64,000 bases of DNA from Anodontia alba (taxonomy: Eukaryota > Mollusca > Bivalvia > Lucinida > Lucinidae). Each line of letters opens with the position of its first letter. The stretch's first letter is position 1. Both the position numbers and the translations under genes were made by a program. Below the pieces are notes generated by a model. It was not told the DNA's origin, searched no databases, and worked only from the letters and a program-made list of their open reading frames with translations. Location: positions 15,363,211 through 15,427,210 of the forward strand of contig OZ024821.1 in the NCBI GenBank assembly GCA_964016985.1, read 5' to 3'. This document shows, piece by piece, positions 9,231 to 20,197 of the stretch.

Positions 9231-11426
9231 CTAATACATGTAGTTCCAACAAACAGAATCTTTGTGGCCATAGAATCTGCAAATATAGCACTGTAATTGT
9301 TTTTTATGATGGCATTCAAATGTTTTATGATTAGTTAGGCCACATTTAAAACATCGCTCAACATTATTGTAGTCTTGATTGTCATTTTGTCGCCTGTTCT
9401 TGGATGAAAAAGTGCTATCTCTCTCTCTTGGCTGTGCTTCCTTGTATCCCTGAGATGGTGGAATCTGCAGCCCCCGCGGCTGAGTTGATGGTTTAGCAAA
9501 AGCGCATAATTTGAAGCTCTCTACAACGTCAATATGTTGGTTAATACACCCAAGTAGACCTCTAATACCTGATGGTGATAAATGGATATTGTCTCTTGGT
9601 TTGTAAAAGTGAGATTTGAGTTGATTATATTTGTTATAGAATGTTCTGTTGATATCCACAAATACACAGTTGTGAATTTCACTCAACTCCTTTATAACAT
9701 CATTTACATTGTCAACTTCTGTGTCACCACGTGTACAGATACTACATAAGTAAATGTTGATAGCTGGATTTTTCTCTTTGATTTGTAGGATGAGTTTATC
9801 ATATATCTCTTCTATGTATTCCGTTTCAACATTTTCACCAAGCATGGCTTCTGCCCGATGTCTCTGAGAAGTATCATTTCCTGCTATATAGATTACAATA
9901 GCCTTGAAATTTTTAAGGTCATAAATTTGCACTTTATCCATAAGAGTACATAGGGTAGCTCCAGAATAGGATTGACATGAAACATTATTTTTCAAGCCTT
10001 TAGGATTAATCCCTGAAAGAATTGAAACACCAATAATCAATGTCTGTGTTGGTGATTGTTCTTGGCTGGTCCCAGGTCTATTATTTTTACCATTTTTATT
10101 TTTCTTTCTTGGGTTGGACTTTCTTGACTTTGAGTCAGCTGAGTTTGTCTCTCTACTACTGGGTACATTTTTATGTGAATGAAGGTTTTCAGACTGTGGC
10201 TGTAGTGCAGGTTCACTTGTTACAAGAATGTCACGATATGTTTGAGTTCCAGGTGAAACTGTTACTGTATCATGGGTAGTATTGATTGTAACTGTTTTTG
10301 GCCGATTGTTTTCAGGGATGTGATTTTGATTTCTTTCTGTTGGCTGCACATTTTTGCTTTTTTCAACAAGTTGGTTCATGACCTTATTTGTTTCATTTAG
10401 CTGCATTTGTAATGATTTTGTGATATCCCACAGAATGTTTAGTCGTCTATTAATATCCACCCTCGTGGGCTGATAATTTGAGCCCTGTTCAAAGTCAGAT
10501 AGAGATTTAGCAAGGTCTATTGGAGACCAGGGTAATGTTCTGTGTGACACATGTCTTGGTTCCACACGAGTTGAATTCTGACATTGAAATGGTTGATTTT
10601 CTTCATTTTCAGCTACAAATATTTTGAACAGTCCAAAAGATAAACGTAAGAATGTAGTTTCTCTCCAGATACACATGGCAGGTCCAGTTAATAGTACTAA
10701 ACTGTCTGATTTGTTGCATGTTATTACACATTTCTTTCCTTGCATATGGGTCTGATAGATAGGGCTATCCTTGTTTGATGATCTAGAGTGAAGTTCTTTA
10801 TCTAAAGCACTGATCAATTGGCTACAAAGTGCCCTTGTAGAAAAGAGAATGCTGATCTGGTTATATGTTGGTATCACACGATATAATATCCCATTAAATT
10901 TGTCATTTATACAGCGTTCTCTTTCTACTGCTTCTCCATCAGAAACAAATTCTGAAAACCCAGTTAATTCTGTTGTGTTACAACTGGAAATTTGGACCTC
11001 AGTGTTTGCTTTGTCATACATTTCACTGTGATGGGATAAACTTGTCTGTTTTCTGTTGAGTGGCTCATTGTTCTCCTGCTGATGCACAAATGGGCTTTTT
11101 ATGATAGGTCCCTGATTAAGTATAGGTCCATGAGGTAACCAAAGACAGCTTGGTATTGACAAGTCACTTAACTTGTCACTTTTTATACAAGAGGTTTTGT
11201 GCTCATTAAATCTGTCCTTAGTCATAATGTCAGAGGCCCTTCTTACTGGGGTAGATTGTTCAGAGAATAATGACTGAGTCTGTTTTGGTGAGGAATCATA
11301 GTTACTAGAGTTAATTGATGCTTTATTTTCACAATTTTCTAATATTTTTTCAATGTTAGAATATGTAACATTTATGGTAGAATCACCATCACAATGTTCA
11401 GTAATTGTGTCAGTTTGTTCATTCAT
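9231..11426 (-). CDS. LINE ORF1: nucleic-acid-binding protein with SGNH-esterase-like domain and two CCHC zinc knuckles
   Basis: An intact 731-residue ORF. Residues 170-275 form a predicted folded N-terminal region ending TGPAMCIWRETTFLRL. Residues 300-360 are polar and possibly coiled-coil. Residues 365-460 are a low-complexity, basic Lys/Asn/Ser linker. Residues 462-635 resemble an SGNH hydrolase: block I is IIGVSIL (466-468, GVS where GDS is usual), block III is AGNDTS (515-520), and the catalytic Asp-His pair appears as DNIHLS (612-617). Two CX2CX4HX4C knuckles follow at C692-C705 and C713-C726. In CR1/L2 LINEs such ORF1 proteins bind RNA and may contact lipid or membranes via the esterase. 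Asp-to-Val in block I keeps the nucleophile Ser. It is transcribed with ORF2 from an upstream internal promoter that I cannot identify. Confidence 0.9.
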   Translation of the reverse strand: MNEQTDTITEHCDGDSTINVTYSNIEKILENCENKASINSSNYDSSPKQTQSLFSEQSTPVRRASDIMTKDRFNEHKTSCIKSDKLSDLSIPSCLWLPHGPILNQGPIIKSPFVHQQENNEPLNRKQTSLSHHSEMYDKANTEVQISSCNTTELTGFSEFVSDGEAVERERCINDKFNGILYRVIPTYNQISILFSTRALCSQLISALDKELHSRSSNKDSPIYQTHMQGKKCVITCNKSDSLVLLTGPAMCIWRETTFLRLSFGLFKIFVAENEENQPFQCQNSTRVEPRHVSHRTLPWSPIDLAKSLSDFEQGSNYQPTRVDINRRLNILWDITKSLQMQLNETNKVMNQLVEKSKNVQPTERNQNHIPENNRPKTVTINTTHDTVTVSPGTQTYRDILVTSEPALQPQSENLHSHKNVPSSRETNSADSKSRKSNPRKKNKNGKNNRPGTSQEQSPTQTLIIGVSILSGINPKGLKNNVSCQSYSGATLCTLMDKVQIYDLKNFKAIVIYIAGNDTSQRHRAEAMLGENVETEYIEEIYDKLILQIKEKNPAINIYLCSICTRGDTEVDNVNDVIKELSEIHNCVFVDINRTFYNKYNQLKSHFYKPRDNIHLSPSGIRGLLGCINQHIDVVESFKLCAFAKPSTQPRGLQIPPSQGYKEAQPRERDSTFSSKNRRQNDNQDYNNVERCFKCGLTNHKTFECHHKKQLQCYICRFYGHKDSVCWNYMY

Positions 11427-12039
11427 GTTGAGAGGTTTTCACAAAAGTTTTTGTACTTTCCTTAACACAATAGACAGCCTGTAGTCTTGTATATATTACA
11501 TCCATTCCTATTTTATTCATTTATAATAAATTGGTCATAATGGACATCATACAAAGATTTGGGACAAATTTCTAATACAAAAAGAACAGTTATTTCATGA
11601 TCAGGAAGGTACTATTTGTAGTGCACCCCCTCCACCCCCCCACCTCTTATCTACAAGATCAATGCATAGGGGAAACCATAACTAGAGGAACATATGGTCC
11701 TGTATCATACTTCTGTATGCTGTAATCATATGGAAGTATCTGAGACAGACAGACAGAGCCATGTAGGCTAATTCTGTGCATTGGCTAATCCTGCTAATTC
11801 AAATCGTTTTAAACTATATAAAACCCATTTCATTTTGGTAAATCGTTTTGATAAACTGCCTGAAAGGAAGCATACAAATCATTTTCAAACGACAAAATCA
11901 AAATATGTATAATGATATAAAACCCTTGTTTATATGAAAAATAACATAAAAATTGTAGTTAACAATAAAACTGTGCAAGAATATAATATAAATTTTATTA
12001 TTCACATTTCATAAACTGCCATGATCTACTCAAACACAC
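11427..12039. other. LINE 5' flank or 5' UTR, no gene
   Basis: AT-rich sequence upstream of ORF1. It contains a 38 bp segment at 11565-11602 that recurs exactly near 13886-13923, and a C-rich run at 11622-11642. A SINE follows. The true 5' end of the LINE lies somewhere in 11430-11600 but cannot be fixed. Confidence 0.5.
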
Positions 12040-12241
12040 TGGAGCACTGTGGTGCAGTGGTAAAGCATCAGATTCAAGATCAAGTTAGCAGGTTTGACCC
12101 CTGCGAGCACCAAGTGCTGTGTCCTTGAGCAAGACACTTTATCCATATTGTAAGTACTGGTTTCTATCCAGGAAGGCCTGCCAAAATATGCCCATGAAGA
12201 CATAGCAGTATTCGAAGATAAAAGATAGATAGATAATAGAT
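12040..12241 (+). mobile_element. tRNA-derived SINE (type 2)
   Basis: Pol III box A TGGTGCAGTGG (12050-12060) and box B GGTTTGACCCC (12091-12101) are 30 bp apart, as in a tRNA head. The tRNA-unrelated body contains GTCCTTGAGCAAGACACTTT. The element ends with a (GATA)n-like tail at 12222-12240. Its head and body differ from the SINE at 52703-52996. Confidence 0.82.
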
Positions 12242-12414
12242 TAACGTATTTTAACGCACATCTAATTTGAAGCACCGTTCATTTTCTTTCCTTTCTTCAA
12301 CTTAAACAGAATTTTTTTGATTAAGTCTTAAGTATTGTAACACTTAAGGGCTGTGCCACTTTGTCCTTAAATAGTCTTCTTTTTCCATTAATCCATTGTA
12401 GTTTAGCGACCCCC

Positions 12415-12570
12415 TAAAAGGGTGTTCGGCAAACAGGGCAGAACCAGATCAGATACTGCAGAACCTGGCATCTGATCAGGGTCTCCACTGTTTGCAAATG
12501 AACCATTTTTCTTAGCAGGAATATCTAAATCACACAGCCTGACATACCTAAAATCGAAATTAGAATCTTC
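12415..12570. repeat. PAL-G-related repeat, subtype b
   Basis: It contains GGCAAACAGGGCAGAACCAG, CATCTGATCAGGGTCTCCAC, TGTTTGCAAATG and AGCCTGACATACCTAAAATC. The reverse complement of the same order is at 51025-51200. Confidence 0.6.
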
Positions 12571-15078
12571 CAATATATAGTGTGGGGGTGGTCATTCAGT
12601 CTAGAATGGATTAAATACTTATGGTGCATTTATCATTTGAAAAACAACTCTTTATTATTTAAGTAATTAAATTTCTGTATAAGGCCATGTTCCTCTGTTG
12701 CGGCATTACTAATGGCAGAAGACAAACTGCTTGTCACATAGATGATAGATGGAATACTTTTAACAACTAAATACTACATGTACTTGTCAAAATTATGCTA
12801 TATTAGAGTATTCAGAAAACTGAGAAAGAAGACATCCACAAGTACATGTAATTATCCCTGTAAAGTTAGCTGCCCAAAATAATTTATATCATACAAAATT
12901 AATTTTGCTGACCAAATAGGCTATCTTTAGAACATTTTCATCTAAAATTATGGTTCATGCCTCCAACCAAAAAATGAAATGTAAATGCTTCAATAGACCT
13001 TTTTCACATTGTCATCAGGGTTTTCCCTGACTTGCATTTTGGCAGTCTTACCCCCAGAATTATGCAAGGACCCTCAAAAGTTACGGTAAGAGTCCTGAGT
13101 GATGCAAATATTATCAATCTAAAATTTATTTCATTTATTTTTGGCTTTATATTTTAATATATCTGTCACCTAAAGGACAACAATGAACCCCTTATAAACA
13201 AATTTGTTATAAATAAAACAACATTTCAATAATAATATTAATAATAATTCCGTGTGTCATCTTTCTCAAATGTTTTGATAATAAACAAAAATTTCTATAG
13301 TCATGAGCGTGTGCCAAAAGGAGGTATATCCATTGTCGGTAAATTATGACACTAACCTTTAATCAAATGGGATGATTTAGCACCTAAATATATCAAACGC
13401 CTGCTGAATGAGGGGCATGGGCTCTAATAAAGGCCCCTCCTGATTAGGTAGCATTTTATTGCTTTGCAAAACAACCTGGAGGCTTTATAGCTCAACACGG
13501 GACAGGACATATTTGAGGTGCCACCTGATTATACCAGCAAACTAATGTGTGTCTAGCGATGAATCGGTTCAGCATGGACATCTGTCCAGCCTGATCAGAG
13601 TTTTCGTTGTGAGTTCAGTGGATGGCTATTGGCCAAAACGTTTGTATTTTTTTTGTACAGACAGCCATTACTGACCATACAGAATGCATGATTAAGTTGA
13701 TCTGAGTCTTTGCTGGGTGTGCAGGTGATCTTATTATTTTTTTTTGTTCTTCGGCTCATTTACATGTATCTGTCATGAAAACATGTTTGTTAATCTTTCA
13801 AATTATTAATGTAAGAAAGAGACAATAATTTAGGACAATATCTGAAATAAGGAAGAAGCCATGAAAAAGACCAAATAAGATGCGACACAAATTTCTAATA
13901 CAAAAAGAACAGTTATTTCATGATGATTATAAATATAATAGTGAAAAACTCTGGTTATCAGACAATCGTATTCATAGCTCTTAGTATGATATTTCGGGTA
14001 CAAAATATAAATCACTCAATTCAGTTGATTGTTTTTGTTAGTATGTTAGCGCAAAAAATAAATTTTAATCTCATGTCCTAAATTTATTTAATTATATATT
14101 TATTTGAAAGAAACCTTGTTTTTACGCGGAAATAAATGAAAATGACATGCATGAAAACGAAAGTTTAGCTTGCTGCAAACAAATTTTCCTGTTATTTTAA
14201 GTCTCTAAGCAGTATTTTGACTATTAATACTACTTTAATACTATTAATACTACAATGTACTTTAATGAAGCAATAAAATTCATTCTTTATTTTGTTGTAT
14301 TTAATTTATATGTTCCCATCTATTATCTTCAAGGATCTCTATTCTAACATGCAGCATACTGATGACTGCCCCCTTGATTGTAATCTCACTGAGATAACGC
14401 CAATCTGAGACTTACCTGGACAGTTTGGCGCATGCGCATACCAATGTGAAACAAGTTCTGCTTCCAGTTCTGTAACATTTCAACAGATCAATGCTGCTTT
14501 TTTGGATTACGGAAATAATCATACAAGTATATAATTTCTGCAGTCTTTTGAAAGATATGTAAATTAATATGATATGTCTTTTCATATGAATGACAGCCAT
14601 CACAGCTATTTGTTTTCATTTTGAATTTTTGTCAAGATTGTTGAAACAGGAATACTTTAGCCTGGAAATTGTAAGTCCATATTTAACAATTTCTGACAAT
14701 ATAGTTCCTTTATCCAAACAAGAAAACACTAGTTTCAATATCACAAGTTAAACCAACCCGACAGCAAACTTGTCGAAAGAGATGGTTGAGTCTTAGACCT
14801 TATGTTTGCAGTACATGTATTTAGTTCAAGACTAGCTAAGACTGAAGATTAGAAGTTTTGGTCTGACTTAAATATGCTTCTGTGTCTGAAAGTGTCATAA
14901 TTATTTGAGGAAGTCATAAATAATAAGATCCTTTAGATGAATAGCATCTCAATGAGAAAGATTACTATCAGAAAGTAGGAAATGCCAAAGTTTCACTATC
15001 TGCCAAAATCATTCTATAATTAAGATAATCATCTTCCAATTAATCAACTGTGGAGTAAGATCTCAGGGTGTCATTAAG
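12571..15078. other. Unassigned AT-rich interval
   Basis: No exon or autonomous element is supported. It holds the second copy of a 38 bp direct repeat (13886-13923) and a short tandem repeat of ACTATTAATACTACTTTAAT at 14219-14258. Short ORFs lack motifs. Confidence 0.5.
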
Positions 15079-15445
15079 CAGTGTTAGAAATTAACTTTTT
15101 TTATAAGTAGCAAGTAGTTGCTACCTGGTCTGAAAGTAAAAGATGTTGGCCCCATGTCATGGGTTAAACCTTCACAAGCTAAGCATATTTAGCAGACAGC
15201 ATTTTCAAAGTATTTTCTACTTCAGCAAAAATCAGGATTGACATACATGTGAACTGTCTGCTTAGCAGACAATTCACATGAAACAACAAGCCTAATTTGC
15301 ACTGAGGATATTCACAACACAAAGTTGATAGTGTTCAGGGCACTATACCAGGTAGCAACTTTTTGCTACCAACAGTTTTACCAGGTAGCAAACTGAATTT
15401 TCAGGTAGCAAATTTGCTATTTGCTACTGTTAATTTCTAACCCTG
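15079..15445. mobile_element. hAT-like MITE (367 bp) with target-site duplication
   Basis: Terminal inverted repeats are CAGTGTTAGAAATTAAC (15079-15095) and GTTAATTTCTAACCCTG (15429-15445), with one mismatch. They are flanked by the direct repeat CATTAAG (15072-15078 and 15446-15452). CAGNG termini with a 7-8 bp duplication are the hAT signature. The right subterminal region has several GGTAGCAAA/TTTGCTACC motifs, likely transposase sites. No ORF is present. Confidence 0.85.
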
Positions 15446-15452
15446 CATTAAG

Positions 15453-17246
15453 ACATTTCCTCTCAACTACTGATGCAAATCAATTTTCCTTTAAGCAAAT
15501 ATTTGTTTGATAGAAAGAAAATTCAGAAAAAAAGACTTTGTACAATGGTTGTAAAAATCTCTGTTCACGTAAAGTTGAGCAATCTGCTTTCAATCACTTG
15601 TTGCCAGAATAATTTTCTGCAATTATTTTTTAAAGATTTGACTAAATGTCTATGAGAATCTCAGAATCTCAGAAAATTAAAATCACATCTTTAATTTCTA
15701 CAATCTCCTAAAAATGAAGGAATATTTAGGGCATATTCTCATAACTCAAATTTCCTTGATTATCATTTAAGCAACCAGATTCATTCTATACATATTTTAC
15801 ATGATCAGCATTTTCTTTTGTTCTAAATTGTTGATACTGTTAACATTGAATCACATACGTGTCAGTGGTTAATGATTAATTTTAGAGTACCCACTAAATA
15901 TTTAGCATTTGGGACACTTTTTTTCATTTTTATGCATAAAACTGAGTCAATACTGATTTTCTTCATCCTCAGCTGTAATGCAAGTTACTTTCGATTAATT
16001 TTAACGTGATACAAATTCAAGAAAGACTTCTCACATTATTCAAAGAAGAGGGTGAATGGAGTTATGAGAGTGAACAGAATTATAATAACTGGTCATAATG
16101 GTGATAAATAATGGTACTGGTACTGGATGTAGAACTGGTGAGTTCCGAAACTCGTCTTCTACATAATGTACTATATGATTATCTTGCTTACTGAAAATGT
16201 TGTGCCTCTGAAAAAACATACAAACTGCCAAATAATGCTTAAGTGTGGCAAAACCCTGTTGCGCGCATGCTGAACAAGCCCTGCACCGTATAGATCCAGA
16301 TCTAGACTCCAGGATACCATAAGATAGGTTGCCATATGGTGATGAAATCGCGACTTTTTCTATCTTCCATTTCTAGGAAATGGTGCATGATTAGGATTTA
16401 GATTGACTGCCCGGAATTAGTACTGCTGAATAGTCTTTTACTGTATCATTACAAACCGTTCTCTTTCCTCGTGAGTAAAGCTTGGATTCCAAGTTCTTGC
16501 TGTTTGATTCACCTGCGGTTGATTCGCCATGTTGTCAATTTTTTCTGATCTATGTAGCTGCAAACGCTTATGACTTTAAAGAAACTAAATCAAACATTTG
16601 AGCGAGTCAGATTTTTATTTACCGAAACGTCCTTGATATGGTCGTAAGGTAATGACACAATGCGCAATGACTGAATCTAAATCACAAGTACCTGAAACGT
16701 CTGAACTACAGACTTGGGCTACTACAGACTTGAGTTGCGTTCAGTAAAGCGAAACGCTGACGAGTCTTTTTGAAAAACTATTTCACATCATCTGAACGAT
16801 TATTATATACTAGTATCTGTCTCATGTGACCTCCATTTAGAAAGTAGCCCTGTTCCATGCTACCAGCGTACTTATAATGTTTGAAACGTGCAAACTGATA
16901 AAAGCCAAAACTTACCCAGCCAAGTTTATTCCACTGGATTTCCTTGATATATACATTAAATATATGTTTCAGTAAAAGTTCACCATCATCAAGTCAGTTC
17001 TCACATAGCCCATAAAGTTTATGCCCTGTTAAATGTGACCCCGCCGTTATTCTGGTAAACAAGACTTGATGTTTGATAGTGCGTGTTTTATGTAAGCCAC
17101 AACGTCAGAAAACGTACCTTTGGACATGTGTATTTTGGATAGCCAAGGATGCAAAAAATGCGGACAACGAAGATTCTGATTAGAGTGCACGGATACGATC
17201 TGAGTCTTCACTGGGCACATATATTTTCTCATTGCTTAAGTGAAAA
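15453..17246. other. Unassigned AT-rich interval
   Basis: No coding exon, RNA gene or clear repeat boundary is supported. The ORFs are at most 63 codons and have no family motifs. Confidence 0.5.
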
Positions 17247-17343
17247 AAAACCCTTGTCCTGCTGAACCCGGATATACCCTGCCTTTGCAAACAGCGTAGA
17301 TCCAGATCAGTTGACTTCTGAAGAAGATCTGCACTGTTTGCCA
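17247..17343. repeat. PAL-E element, partial copy
   Basis: It begins AACCCTTGTCCTGCTGAAC, then GGATATACCCTGCCTTTGC, then the core CGTAGATCCAGATCAGTTGA, and ends GATCTGCACTGTTTGCCATT. This is the right half of the full element at 41704-41914, in reverse. Confidence 0.65.
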
Positions 17344-17404
17344 TTAAGTATGTGAATGTATAGCTACCCGATGGTTTATTCTATTGACTGTTCTAAGGCG
17401 GTGG

Positions 17405-17735
17405 TCCCGGTGTCATACATGCCATAAGCTGTGGACTAAAATCTGTGAGATAAGGCAAACGTGCAAGGGAGATTTGACACAATTTTGTGAGATTTTCTTA
17501 AACATCATTTTGGAGCTCCTCCAATATAGTCTTAAGTCCTTTTTTCATGTATTTAGAAACTTGTGATGAAAGCCAGAACAGTGTTGATTCATGTTTATTT
17601 CTTTATAAATCTGTTATAAACTGGTCTGAAAATTCTGTGAGATTTGAATTTTTTATGGGAATTGCCTTCCGGATGGGCCAAATTCTGTGAGATTTTACCC
17701 CACAGTGTGAGATATGGCATGTATGCAGTGTTAGT
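17405..17735. repeat. Inverted-repeat element with TGTGAGAT motifs
   Basis: CATACATGCCATAAGCTGTG on the left pairs with ACAGTGTGAGATATGGCATG plus TATG on the right. TGTGAGAT recurs about five times inside. It is probably a degenerate foldback element; only one copy occurs here. Confidence 0.4.
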
Positions 17736-18449
17736 CTTACTCTTTGTTGCTTTGTGGTTTATTCTTTGAGGTGATTGGTTTTAAGTATTGCCTTGTGATA
17801 TTTTGTTCTTGTGTTTCTCAGTCCTTTTAGCATTGTGATTATCTCACTGTGGAAAGAGAGAGCTAATCTTAGTGCTTTTCGTACGTTTGTTCGTTTTGCG
17901 CTTGGTTGGTTTTGTCTGTTTCCCCTTACTCTTGGTGTCTGGGAAGGGTTGTGGCTTGTGATTGCGGCATTCCCTGGACTTTTCTCTTACTTTTTTTGAT
18001 CAGGTAATCCGATTGGCTGAAAATTAGAAATGGGTGTGGCTTCTTAATTTATTCAGCAGGAAATGGGTTAAATAAACTCTGCGGAGGAATGGATCTTTTG
18101 GAAGCAAAGAATAGACTGAATAAAGTCAGAATAGAAGATTCAATTTTGTTTGGTATGTTCATGGACAGTGATGTAAATTGCAACACTGCTCATGCCTTCT
18201 AGCGCCATCTTTCATAAAGCGACATAACTGTTTTCAAATTATTCATGGATCCCATATGGCTGAAAACTATAACTATACTACAGGATACAGGGAACTAATT
18301 ATTTTTTCCAAAGATGTCCACAGTAACTCCACTCTTTTTGATGATTAAGAGTTCTTTTCAGGGTATGGCCAGGCATCCAAACTTTGTTTTAATTTAATGA
18401 CTAGGCTTAGCACAGCAAAATAAATAAGGAAAATTTGAAAGAACTTCGT
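17736..18449. other. Unassigned, T/G-rich interval
   Basis: A 62-codon ORF at 17811-17999 is T-rich and hydrophobic but has no motif or splice support. I see no gene. Confidence 0.4.
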
Positions 18450-18451
18450 TG

Positions 18452-18684
18452 AAGTTTATGTCGCACCTATACATACTAAAATGTGAAGCACCAGAAGAGT
18501 AAGAGTTGTCCTTGTTTAGCTCAGTGAGATAAAACAGTCGGTGAAGTGATATTAACTCTAAAATTTTACAGTTTGTAGACTTTATTTATGGTGGGCGCTA
18601 GGGTGGACATAAGTAGACAGACGAAGGAGTGGACAGAGACTTGCACATCTAAGTCGCCAATGCTAATGCAGGTGCGACAAAACA
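18452..18684. repeat. Possible small inverted-repeat element
   Basis: TATGTCGCACCTAT on the left and GCAGGTGCGACAAAAC on the right share a 10 bp inverted GTCGCACCT motif about 210 bp apart. A single copy only. Confidence 0.35.
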
Positions 18685-19415
18685 CCACTGTCTCCAGCAC
18701 TTTCTGGGACTTTTATGAGACTGGATGTAGCAACCCCTCCATTGGTAGATATCAGAAACTTTAAGTTATGAAATTTCACAACTTCTTCTTTTGGCTCCAG
18801 CAAACACAAACATTTATTTCGTTGAAACAATCATGAAATTACACACTTTTTTCTTCAAATTAGAATAATAAGTTTAACTTCATCTTTATTATTAATCAAC
18901 CCAACTCAGATTTTATTTGCAAATCACATTATAAATATATGAGATACGCCCATAAAAGGCGGAAAAGATTCACCACTGACAGGCCGCCCTTGCCCTGGTT
19001 CCCTATGCCCTAATAGAGCATGACTGTCGGTGGGTCCTACTTATCACCCCATGACACCCCACGGTACCCCATGGCACTCCACGGCATTAAATTATTTCAT
19101 TGTTTTTATAAATTAAATGCTGAAATTGCACCAGGGTATTAGTTTTATGTATCAAAATTTGTTTCTGTGATAGTTTAAGACATTAACCTTACTCCAAGCG
19201 CTTATCTCTGGGTGCCTAAACACCAAGATTCAAAATGACGCTAAAATATAGCAAAGAGACCAGTGGTTTAAGTTAATAGTCTATTAAAAATATGTTTTAC
19301 CTTAAAATTACATCTTTTATTACATCATTACATCATTTATGCATGTAAAATAAGTATAGGTACTCTTACATATCCTATGCATAGGTTTAAAGCTAATAAC
19401 AATTTTAAATCAAAC
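18685..19415. other. Unassigned, with short imperfect tandem repeats
   Basis: At 19047-19085 a roughly 10-13 bp motif of the form ACCCCACGG recurs about four times. Nothing else is recognised. Confidence 0.45.
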
Positions 19416-19612
19416 GCAAATCATCAATATAAATTCTCTGTTTATTAAGATGAAGACAGGTATTACTAAACTATCATTGTCCATCTAAAACACATATTTT
19501 ATGGCAAATATACATATATTTTGATGCTGTGGGGTGCAAAAATTTACATAACAATTATAAATAAAACACAAGTCATCAATAAAAATTTTCTGTTTATTAA
19601 GATGAAATATGA
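19416..19612. repeat. Imperfect direct repeat, about 145 bp apart
   Basis: CGCAAATCATCAATATAAAT plus TCTCTGTTTATTAAGATGAA (about 19420-19456) recurs as CACAAGTCATCAATAAAAAT plus TTTCTGTTTATTAAGATGAA (about 19567-19607), suggesting an old tandem duplication. Confidence 0.6.
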
Positions 19613-19790
19613 GCTTAACTATACCTAATTTAGTGCCACAGAGGCCTTTCTGTTATTTAAACTTCATCAGTGTGGCTAAACCACAAAAGATTGGGAATGA
19701 AACGTATGATGTGCATGTCTTGGCAAGCAGCAAGACATACAGAACGCAAAATAAGCCTAAAAAGTGGATTCCGAACCCGTTAAGATAGAA

Positions 19791-19935
19791 TTACAGTCAA
19801 AACGGCCCCAAGTCAGAACGCGCCCCCCCCCCCCCCCTTTTGGTCAAAATGGCCCCATAAATTGGTCAAAACGGCCCCACATCCCAAAAATGAAGGTCAA
19901 AACGGCCCCAAGTCAAAACGGTCCCATTTTTTTTT
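19791..19935. repeat. Minisatellite of GTCAAAACGGCCCCA units
   Basis: Five to six copies of GTCAAAACGGCCCC-type units are spaced irregularly (about 18-35 bp) and include a 16 bp C-run at 19823-19838. CpG and C content differ sharply from the surroundings. Confidence 0.75.
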
Positions 19936-20197
19936 TTTTGTAAATGCATAGACAAACAGACGGACAACTTAGTGTTTAGGAGTAGGAAATACTCGTAATG
20001 GCAAAATTATGAAACAACAATGAAACAGGTGAGTATTATGTTATGTAAGCAATAAAATGTAATAAAATAAATGATACTGAAAACAGAGTTTGTGTTTTGT
20101 TTTCTCTTGTTATAAAAAAGTTAATTGCAAGTAAATACCATTTGATTATTATTATGTACTCATATCATATCATACCATATCATAATCGGATTTTTGA
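19936..20197. other. LINE 3' flank, no gene
   Basis: AT-rich sequence downstream of the LINE fragment, with a CATATCATA repeat run at 20160-20183. The 3' end of the LINE is somewhere here but no clear poly-A tail is seen. Confidence 0.45.

Larger units (their letters stand above)
5605..11430 (-). mobile_element. Near full-length non-LTR retrotransposon (LINE, CR1/L2-group)
   Basis: On the minus strand the order is ORF1 (zinc knuckles plus SGNH-esterase-like domain), a 72 bp spacer, ORF2 (endonuclease, reverse transcriptase, C-terminal domain), then a roughly 390 bp 3' UTR. The element ends with GAAATAAAGTCTATT and an (ATT)n microsatellite tail at 5606-5631. Two long T-runs (sense strand) interrupt the 3' UTR at 5745-5767 and 5910-5939. 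An esterase-bearing ORF1 and a microsatellite 3' tail are known for the CR1/L2 group; the exact clade needs a phylogeny. The 5' boundary is uncertain and may lie up to about 11580. An intact ORF1 and only two frameshifts in ORF2 imply a recent insertion. Confidence 0.88.
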
